Positions 1 to 5,255 of a stretch of DNA of 5,255 nucleotides are shown here, in pieces. The stretch is from Spirochaetaceae bacterium (lineage in GTDB: Bacteria; Spirochaetota; Spirochaetia; SZUA-6; Fen-1364), in assembly GCA_003154555.1 (NCBI GenBank), contig PMDT01000183.1, forward strand, positions 1 to 5,255, in the 5' to 3' direction. A program made the translations under genes and the position numbers. The notes below the pieces were generated by a model. It was not told the DNA's origin and made no database searches. It saw nothing but the letters and a program-made list of their open reading frames with translations. Numbering within the stretch: the first letter of the stretch is position 1; each line of letters opens with the position of its first letter.

Positions 1-2
1 TG

Positions 3-710
3 CCGGTGGAGATCACGATGCTGGATGGGAAGAGCGATTTCCTGGCGGCCTGGAAGCGCGGGATCGAGGAGTGGAAGCAGTACGAGGCGAAGCGGGCATT
101 CTACCGCACCGGCGACGCTCAGGCGGTGTATTCCCCTGTTGCGGTGGAAGACCAGGACCTGGGGCTTCAGTACGGCGATGCCGCGGGCGTTGCCAGCTAC
201 TTCCAGCACGACCTTGACACGCAGGCAGTGGCGGTGCTGTCGGGGTTTGCCGCGGCGGCCGACGCCAGCCGGGACAAGAAGGACTACAACAGGCTGGGGA
301 CAATGGCAGCGCGGCTGGGAAGGCTTTCAGACGCCGCAGATGCGTTCGCCAGGGCGCTGAAGATCGACGCGAAGTACACAACTGCACAGCTGAACCTGGC
401 AAACGTGAGCTTTCTGAAGGGAGATTACGCGAAAGCTGCGACCTCCTACCAGGCCGTGCTTGCCCTGCTGGGAAACCCCGACAAGGGCAGCGCCGCGGCG
501 GGCGTTCAGGTGATAACCCTGGTCAACCTGGCACGAACCTATTACGCCTTGAAGAATCCCCCAAAGTCGGATTCCTACCTCGCGCAGGCAAGCATGATCG
601 ATGCCGAAAAGGTGAAATCTCTCGGGGAGACGCCGCTGGGCGCATCGGGCACCCGTGCCGCCGATTCCGCGGGTGTCGGCACTTCCGTGAGCTTCGTGGA
701 GGATCAGTGA
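3..710 (+). CDS. TPR-repeat protein, C-terminal part (5' end outside window)
   Basis: This is the C-terminal 235 or so residues of a larger protein. The frame is open to the left edge. The first in-window start candidate (GTG at 6) has no room for a visible ribosome binding site and lies inside a stretch reading PVEITMLDGKSDFLAAW, so it is probably internal. Counting from that GTG, helical pairs of TPR type lie at about residues 91-122 (LG..A.RLGR..DAADAFARAL.ID), 124-157 (A..NLANVSFLKGDYAKAATSY) and 167-200 (LVNLARTYYALKNPPKSDSYL). A Gly/Ala/Ser-rich tail of about 34 residues follows. TPRs form a superhelix that binds other proteins, so a scaffold or assembly role is inferred. From memory, a 'PVEIT...FL.AW..G...W' segment resembles what follows transglutaminase-like domains in some bacterial proteins, so the missing N-terminus could be such a domain; this is not shown here. 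The stop codon (TGA 708-710) overlaps the next gene's start, which points to an operon. Confidence 0.8.
   Translation, partial: PVEITMLDGKSDFLAAWKRGIEEWKQYEAKRAFYRTGDAQAVYSPVAVEDQDLGLQYGDAAGVASYFQHDLDTQAVAVLSGFAAAADASRDKKDYNRLGTMAARLGRLSDAADAFARALKIDAKYTTAQLNLANVSFLKGDYAKAATSYQAVLALLGNPDKGSAAAGVQVITLVNLARTYYALKNPPKSDSYLAQASMIDAEKVKSLGETPLGASGTRAADSAGVGTSVSFVEDQ
698..702 (+). promoter_or_regulatory. Shine-Dalgarno for the propeller lipoprotein
   Basis: GGAGG lies seven bases before ATG at 710, within the last codons of the TPR gene. It decides the start of the lipoprotein: ATG 710 rather than the in-frame GTG at 707 (four-base spacing) or the in-frame ATG at 716 (13-base spacing). Because the site is inside the upstream coding sequence and the stop and start overlap as TGATG, translational coupling is likely. 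Confidence 0.8.
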
Positions 711-3454
711 TGCACATGCAAAGAAAAATGCTCCGCGTTCTCGCAATGACCGCAACGCTCGGTGCGCTCGGGCTTCTGATCACCGGGTGCCCCGCTCCGA
801 TTACGGCCGCTATCCTCTCCAAACACAAGGATGGCGTGGGTCCGCGGGTGACCATTACTTCTCCGGCGGACGGCAGCTCGTACCCTGCGACCGTCGTCGT
901 GACCGGTACAGCGAGCGACACGGCCGACGCGTCGGGAACGCCGGGAGAAATCGCGGCGCTCCGCTACGACCTCGCACCTGCTACGATTCCGGGCGCCGAT
1001 ATCACTTCGACGCTCAAGGCGGACGGCACGTTCAGCTTCCAGTTTGCCACCACGTCCTTCAGCGGCACAATGGTGCTCACCATGACTTCCACCGATTGGA
1101 ACGGGAACAAGGGGAGCGTGTCCGTCACGCTCGTGAACCAGGGGGCAATCCCTTCCTTCGTCCCGACGCAGGGGAATCACAGCGTATCGCTCAGCTGGAA
1201 CCCTGTGCCGCTCTCGTCGCGCTATACCCTGTACTACACGACAAACGGATCCATCCCGTCGATCACCAACGGCACGCCGATGGACAACGTGACCTCGCCG
1301 CTCTCCATCAGCGGGCTGGCTAACGGTTCCCTGTGCGTCTTCCTTCTGCAATCGCATTCAACGAGCGGCGCGGACAACTGGTCGGCGCCGGTCAAGGCAA
1401 TCCCCCTCTCGACGTTCACACTCGCCCCCCGGGTCCAGGGCCAGTACGGGCAGATCCGCGTGGAATGGAACGCCATTCCGGCAGCCGTGGGATTCGAAGT
1501 GTGGCGGTCCACGACCCGCGGCGCAGGGTTTTCCAATATCTCGGGCACCCTTGCCGGGACCAACTGGGTGGATTCGGGAGTCAGCGACGGGAAGGTCTAC
1601 TACTACCAGGTGCGGCCCTCACTTGCGGGCAGTGCGATGAGTGAGGCGGCCGGAGGGCAGACGATCCCCTTTGCGAAGACATCGGCCGCAAGAATTGGAT
1701 CGGCCAATCCCGCAGGCACGGTGGAGCGGGTTGCTGTCCAGGGAAACTATGTCTACGCCGCAAGTCAGGGCTTCTACTTCCAGGGCCTCCAGATCTATGA
1801 CGTATCAGATCCCCGACACCCCGTGCTTGCCGGCGAGCTCTCCCTCGGCGCGGACTGTTATGGGGTCGCCGTCCAGGGGAGCTATGCCTATGTAGGCGAT
1901 ACCGCGCACAGGCTGAGCGTCGTCAATGTGTCTGATCCCCGGAATCCTGTGCTCGTGGGGTCCCCCATCGCGACCGCGGGGCCGGTATGGAGCGCCACTG
2001 TGAGCGGCTCCTACCTGTACCTCGCATGCGACTCGGTGCAGCGATTCGACATCTCAAACCCTGCACTCCCCTCTTCACCGGTCAGCTACGACCCCGGGGA
2101 AAGCGCATCCGGAATCACGGTATCAGGTGCCTTCGTGTACGTGGCAGCCTTTACGCATCTGCGTATCCTTTCCACCTCAAACATGCAACTGGTTGGTTCC
2201 CTCGCGGGCATAGGACATGGACGAGACGTCGCCGTGGGCGGCAATGATGCCTACGTCGCCGACGAGGTCGGCCAACTGTGGGTGGTGGACGTGTCCAACA
2301 AGGCAGCACCCGTTACGGCCGCGCCCGCGCTGTGGCTTGGAACCTCTGCAAAGACCGTGGCCCTGGCCGGCTTTACCGTTTGCATTGCCGGGGATTTTTC
2401 GGTGGGACAATTCCCATTCAAGATGATCAACGTCCAGAATCCTGCGCAGCCAACTCTGATTGCAGGCATCAACCTTCCCTACCAGAGCGAGGGAATGGCC
2501 ATCAGCGGCAGCCATGCTTTTGTGGGAAACCTGGGATACGGCCTGCAGGTCGTCGACCTGAAGAACCCTTCGGCACCGCAGCTTTCCGGTTCCATCAGCC
2601 TTTCCGGCACGATCGACACCGTACAAGACGGAGAGCGGGTGTTCGCGTTGAGCTCCGGGAACACCATGATGGTACTTGACCTTACCGACCCGTCGGCCCC
2701 CGCGACGCTGGGGACGTTTCCAACCGCGAGCATGCCACGTGGAGCAGCCGTGAGCGGGCATTACGTATTCATTCAAGAATCAGGGGGCACCGAAGTGGTC
2801 GACATTTCGAACACGGCTGCACCGGTGAGCAAGGGTCTTTTCCCTCTCGGTGGCGGCAGCAGGATCGTCATTGGAGGCGATTATGCGTTTCTTGTTGGAA
2901 GCGGCTATATTCTTGAAACTATCGACATTTCCGATCCGCTTCACCCTGTGGTTGTTGGTACATGCCCGACAAACTCCTCCACGATAAGCATCGCCTTGCA
3001 AGGCTCGTACGCATATGTCGGCGAAATGACGGGATCCCCGGCCACCAGGTTCGAGGTGATTGACGTGAGCGCTCCCTCGCTGCCCAGGGTCGTCGGATCA
3101 TGCATAATCCCCGACCAGGTCAATGACGTGGTGGTGTCAGGCATCGACGCTTACCTTGCCGTTGGCGGCACAATCGGCCTTTCCGTTGTCGACATTACCA
3201 ACCCGCAGTTTCCCACGCTCAGGAGTTCCACCGTCGGGATGAGCGGGTCAAACGTTTCCGCTGCGGGAGACTGGGTGCTCCTCGATGACAGTTCCAGCTC
3301 CACGATTCACGTATTCAACGTCAGCGATCCAACCTCGATCCAGCAGGTAGGTCAGGTCGTTCTACCGTGGGACGCTGTCTCTGCGCGATTCGGCGGGACG
3401 TGGGCTTCTTTGGCCGATTACAACGGTGGATTCCGCACGTTGACACTCTGGTAG
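710..3454 (+). CDS. Lipoprotein with Ig-like, two FN3-like domains and about 14 LVIVD beta-propeller repeats
   Basis: This is a 914-residue predicted surface or periplasmic lipoprotein; its function is unknown. Numbering is from ATG 710, chosen for its well-placed GGAGG. It begins with a basic start (QRKMLR), a hydrophobic core and a lipobox LITGC with Cys27 as the lipidated residue, followed by Pro-Ala-Pro. Residues about 45-145 form a bacterial Ig-like domain (P.VTITSPADGSSYP, later D.NGNKGSVSVTLVN). Two fibronectin type III-like domains follow at about 147-233 (SVSLSWNPVP....YTLYYT) and 234-322 (IRVEWNAIPAAVGFEVWRS...YYYQVRP). From about 338 to the C-terminus run 13 full repeats and one shortened repeat of the LVIVD pattern: V.GSYAYVG, then L.VVDVSDP, then P.LVGS. 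Such repeats fold as propeller blades, and FN3 and Ig modules act as spacers or adhesive arms. Binding of protein or glycan is an inference, and no catalytic motif was found. The gene is coupled to the upstream TPR gene and ends 13 bases from the stop of the convergent phosphatase gene. Confidence 0.9.
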   Translation: MHMQRKMLRVLAMTATLGALGLLITGCPAPITAAILSKHKDGVGPRVTITSPADGSSYPATVVVTGTASDTADASGTPGEIAALRYDLAPATIPGADITSTLKADGTFSFQFATTSFSGTMVLTMTSTDWNGNKGSVSVTLVNQGAIPSFVPTQGNHSVSLSWNPVPLSSRYTLYYTTNGSIPSITNGTPMDNVTSPLSISGLANGSLCVFLLQSHSTSGADNWSAPVKAIPLSTFTLAPRVQGQYGQIRVEWNAIPAAVGFEVWRSTTRGAGFSNISGTLAGTNWVDSGVSDGKVYYYQVRPSLAGSAMSEAAGGQTIPFAKTSAARIGSANPAGTVERVAVQGNYVYAASQGFYFQGLQIYDVSDPRHPVLAGELSLGADCYGVAVQGSYAYVGDTAHRLSVVNVSDPRNPVLVGSPIATAGPVWSATVSGSYLYLACDSVQRFDISNPALPSSPVSYDPGESASGITVSGAFVYVAAFTHLRILSTSNMQLVGSLAGIGHGRDVAVGGNDAYVADEVGQLWVVDVSNKAAPVTAAPALWLGTSAKTVALAGFTVCIAGDFSVGQFPFKMINVQNPAQPTLIAGINLPYQSEGMAISGSHAFVGNLGYGLQVVDLKNPSAPQLSGSISLSGTIDTVQDGERVFALSSGNTMMVLDLTDPSAPATLGTFPTASMPRGAAVSGHYVFIQESGGTEVVDISNTAAPVSKGLFPLGGGSRIVIGGDYAFLVGSGYILETIDISDPLHPVVVGTCPTNSSTISIALQGSYAYVGEMTGSPATRFEVIDVSAPSLPRVVGSCIIPDQVNDVVVSGIDAYLAVGGTIGLSVVDITNPQFPTLRSSTVGMSGSNVSAAGDWVLLDDSSSSTIHVFNVSDPTSIQQVGQVVLPWDAVSARFGGTWASLADYNGGFRTLTLW
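1721..3451 (+). repeat. Tandem LVIVD-type protein repeats (14 units)
   Basis: This stretch encodes tandem units of 38 to 46 residues. By eye the units start at protein residues (from ATG 710) 338, 384, 427, 467, 505, 548, 594, 636, 677, 717, 759, 805, 848 and 890. The last has only about 25 residues. Each unit begins with a V.V.G..AYV strand, then an aspartate-bearing strand such as VVDVSDP, then a P.LVGS strand. Unit 4 lacks the usual D.S.P turn (it reads LRILSTSN), and unit 6 carries a longer loop before its MINVQNP. The repeats are diverged in codons as well as in residues, so this is an old protein-level repeat rather than a recent DNA duplication. Unit borders are approximate. Confidence 0.82.
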
Positions 3455-3471
3455 CGGCACGAAGAGGCTAC
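3451..3471. other. Short inverted repeat covering both convergent stop codons
   Basis: GTAGC at 3451-3455 and GCTAC at 3467-3471 can pair around an 11-base loop. Both TAG stops (3452-3454 plus strand, 3468-3470 minus strand) lie in the arms. The gap between the two genes is only 13 bases. The stem is five pairs with a possible bulged extension and has no T tract on either side, so it is a weak candidate for a bidirectional end-of-transcript structure and may be chance. Confidence 0.3.
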
Positions 3472-4019
3472 AGCCTGGCCGTGACCAGGGGCGCGACTGC
3501 GTCCACGACCGCGGTGAGCATGCAGCCAAGGGCGATGCCCGCCAGAACGTCCAGCACGTAGTGGATGCCGATCGCGATTCTGGAGACGACCATGAACGGG
3601 CTCCAGACCGCGATGGCGATAAACGCGGCGACCGGCCCAAGCTGAAAGGCCAGGATGCAGAGCATCGCGGCGCGGGCAGCATGTCCCGAGGGAAACGAAT
3701 ATGGGTCGGCCCGCCGGTAGATGGCGCCTGAAGTTCCCGGAGGCCTTGTCCTGCGAAAGATATTCTTGACGATGACGACGACGACCTCGGTGAGCACGAG
3801 ACCGGATGCGGCGACCAGTGCGCGCGCCTTCCATGTGCCATCACCCAGGAACCACGCCGCAACGAGCAGCGCCGCCCAGTAATAGATGTCCCCGGAATGT
3901 GCAAGACCCAGCGCAATGACCTGGACGGCGCCGCGCCGCGAGCGAAAGGTGAGGGGAGTCGTGAGGGCTTCGTCAAAAGACTGCAGCCGGGAAAGGCGGC
4001 CACCTGGCTTGTCGCTCAC
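3468..4019 (-). CDS. PAP2-family membrane phosphatase
   Basis: This 183-residue integral membrane protein carries the full PAP2 (type 2 phosphatidic acid phosphatase) signature. Motif 1 is KNIFRRTRP (Lys85 to Arg92-Pro93). Motif 2 is PSGH (110-113). Motif 3 is SRIAIGIHYVLD (Ser146-Arg147, His153, Asp157). In the family, motif 3 His attacks the phosphate and motif 2 His is the acid. Hydrophobic stretches at about 45-58, 66-84, 115-145 and 155-178 fit a compact multi-pass protein with its active site at the membrane face. Likely substrates are lipid phosphates or diphosphates such as undecaprenyl diphosphate or phosphatidic acid; the sequence alone cannot choose. The GTG start at 4019 is the first start after an in-frame stop only four codons upstream. 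The purine-rich GGGGAGG directly abuts it, with AGGGG nine bases away, so the start is plausible but not ideal; a CTG at codon 12 is an alternative. It follows fucI by 12 bases and is probably co-transcribed with it. Confidence 0.92.
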   Translation of the reverse strand: MSDKPGGRLSRLQSFDEALTTPLTFRSRRGAVQVIALGLAHSGDIYYWAALLVAAWFLGDGTWKARALVAASGLVLTEVVVVIVKNIFRRTRPPGTSGAIYRRADPYSFPSGHAARAAMLCILAFQLGPVAAFIAIAVWSPFMVVSRIAIGIHYVLDVLAGIALGCMLTAVVDAVAPLVTARL

Positions 4020-4031
4020 CCTCCCCGACCC

Positions 4032-5255
4032 CTACCTGCCGTACAGCGGCCCGAGCGCCGCGCAGGCCCGGTAGTCGGCGGATTCAGATTCGGCATCACC
4101 GAATGAGGCCCAGTACTTGGGGCGGAAGACCGTCTCCGCGGGGACATTGTGCATGGCAACGGGTATGCGCAGGATCGAGGCGAGGGCGAGCAGGTCCGCA
4201 CCCACGTGACCGTAGCTCACGGCACCGTGATTGGCGCCCCAGTTGTTCATGACCGAATAGACGTCGCGGAAGGCCCCGGCGCCCGTCACGCGCGGAACGA
4301 ACCACGTGGTAGGCCATGTAGGATCCGTGCGATCCATCAGGGTGCGGCCGACGTCGGCGGGAAGATCCACCGTGACGCCCTCAGCGATCTGGAGCACCGG
4401 CCCGATGCCGGCGACCATGTTGATGCGCGTCATCGTCATGGGCATGCCGCCCCGGGTCTCGAACTCAGTAGAGAATCCGCCGCCCCTGAAGTACTCCACG
4501 TTCGCGGGGCAGAAATGAGTTGCTTCCAGACAGGCAGACGCTTCCGCGGGCGTGATGTCCCAGTACTGCTTCATGACGGGCTTCCCGTCGCGCGACTGGC
4601 GCCCGGTGCCGTCCAGGGCCGTGGAGCCGGAATTGATGAGGTGGATGAAGCCGGGCTCCGAGGGCCCGGTGAGCTTCTTGCCCGACACCCTCTTCACGGC
4701 GTCCGGGCTCCAGTAGGTGCGCACGTCGGAGAAGATCTGCGCCGTGCCGGTGAGCTGGTGACCGAAGAGCATGGAGATGCCGTTGAGGTAGTCGTTCTCC
4801 GTGGCGCAGACGAACGATTCGCGGATCCCGTTCCAGTCGAAGGACGTGTTCAGGATCGTTTCCATGAAATCCCCGTTGGGCATGAAATCGGTCCACTGCC
4901 GCTGCCCCTGGAATCCGGACGCGATGGCGTTATGACCCAATGCCTCTTCCTCGAAGCCCAGCGCGGCCAGGCGCGGGTTTCCCACCATGAGGTCCCGACC
5001 GATGAGGACCATCTTCACCACGAACTCCCAGTCCGCGTCCTTCTGCGCGCGCGTCTTCTGGTTCTTCGCGGCATTCCGGTCGGCAGCCTCCGCGCAGTTC
5101 TGCTTCACCCAGGCGAGGGCGCGGGTGTACTCCTCCGGGTCATAGACCTTCTCCTGGACGCGGCGTGAGAGCTCCGACATGTCCACCATCTCGTAGCGCA
5201 TGCCCAGCCAGCTCTCGAGGAAACGTGGATCGACGATGGAACCGGCAATGCCCAT
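4032..5255 (-). CDS. fucI: L-fucose isomerase, C-terminal two thirds (5' end outside window)
   Basis: This is the C-terminal 407 residues of L-fucose isomerase (EC 5.3.1.25), a cytoplasmic Mn2+-dependent enzyme that converts L-fucose to L-fuculose and often also accepts D-arabinose. It aligns by eye along its whole length with E. coli FucI (591 residues). The first visible Met corresponds to about residue 185 there (context [11 protein letters not shown]), so it is internal and about 184 residues lie beyond the right edge. Expected metal ligands are present: Glu153 in ATENDYLNG, Asp177 in [10 protein letters not shown] and His343 in NWGANHG (visible numbering; E. coli Glu337, Asp361, His528). 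Gln116 in GFQGQRQW, Tyr255 in EYFRGGG and Trp314 in DPTWPTTWF match other residues recalled as active-site. The C-terminus GPLYGR matches E. coli GPLYKR, so the end is intact. It is followed 12 bases later by the phosphatase gene. The family assignment is firm; real substrate preference is not shown. Confidence 0.96.
   Translation of the reverse strand: MGIAGSIVDPRFLESWLGMRYEMVDMSELSRRVQEKVYDPEEYTRALAWVKQNCAEAADRNAAKNQKTRAQKDADWEFVVKMVLIGRDLMVGNPRLAALGFEEEALGHNAIASGFQGQRQWTDFMPNGDFMETILNTSFDWNGIRESFVCATENDYLNGISMLFGHQLTGTAQIFSDVRTYWSPDAVKRVSGKKLTGPSEPGFIHLINSGSTALDGTGRQSRDGKPVMKQYWDITPAEASACLEATHFCPANVEYFRGGGFSTEFETRGGMPMTMTRINMVAGIGPVLQIAEGVTVDLPADVGRTLMDRTDPTWPTTWFVPRVTGAGAFRDVYSVMNNWGANHGAVSYGHVGADLLALASILRIPVAMHNVPAETVFRPKYWASFGDAESESADYRACAALGPLYGR

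Noticed and set aside
6..8. GTG at base 6 as the true start of the TPR protein
   Set aside because: The frame stays open to the edge, there is no room to see a ribosome binding site, and the sequence around it looks like the middle of a protein.
704..1357. 217-codon minus-strand frame opposite the start of the lipoprotein
   Set aside because: It is Arg-rich with no domain, and it overlaps a signal peptide, lipobox and Ig-like domain on the plus strand that are plainly real.
3474..3489. CCTGG-CCGTGA-CCAGG hairpin near the end of the phosphatase gene as a terminator
   Set aside because: The stem has only five pairs, no T run follows on either strand, and it lies inside coding sequence.
3362..4003. 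213-codon minus-strand frame overlapping the phosphatase
   Set aside because: It is a shifted frame of the same strand. Its translation is Ser/Arg/Pro-rich without motifs, while the other frame holds all three PAP2 motifs.
4149..5168. Long 339-codon open frame on the plus strand antisense to fucI
   Set aside because: It lies wholly opposite a clearly recognised FucI coding sequence. The translation is rich in Arg, Gly, Val and His with no recognisable domain, typical of a shadow frame in high-G+C DNA.
5253..5255. ATG at the right edge as the start of fucI
   Set aside because: By alignment with E. coli FucI this Met is internal, about residue 185; the N-terminal domain lies outside the window.

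Overview
The window is about 60% G+C by eye, densely coded, and holds four protein-coding genes in two convergent pairs. I see no RNA gene, insertion sequence, CRISPR array or origin. The Lol-type lipoprotein signal, the large secreted beta-propeller lipoprotein and the G+C content suggest a diderm bacterium with an elaborate cell envelope. A spirochaete or similar free-living or gut lineage would fit, but that is a guess from protein style, not from a phylogenetic marker.

Left half (plus strand, bases 1-3454). The C-terminal part of a tetratricopeptide-repeat (TPR) protein runs in from the left edge and ends at 710. Its stop codon overlaps the start codon of a 914-residue predicted lipoprotein (TGATG), and a good Shine-Dalgarno sequence for that start sits inside the end of the TPR gene. 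The lipoprotein has a lipobox Cys, one bacterial Ig-like domain, two fibronectin type III-like domains and about 14 LVIVD-type beta-propeller repeats. The two genes look translationally coupled and probably act together at the cell surface or in the periplasm, but no enzymatic role can be read from them.

Right half (minus strand, bases 3468-5255). The C-terminal two thirds of an L-fucose isomerase (FucI) run in from the right edge. Twelve bases after its stop comes a small integral-membrane PAP2-family phosphatase with all three catalytic motifs intact. The two are probably co-transcribed. FucI converts L-fucose to L-fuculose in the cytoplasm. The phosphatase would act on a lipid phosphate or diphosphate at the membrane, and its link to fucose use is not evident.

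The lipoprotein and the phosphatase genes converge with only 13 bases between their stop codons. A short inverted repeat covers both stops, and no classic intrinsic terminator is visible. I do not see a clear novel system here. The most interesting object is the 14-repeat propeller lipoprotein with its coupled TPR partner.
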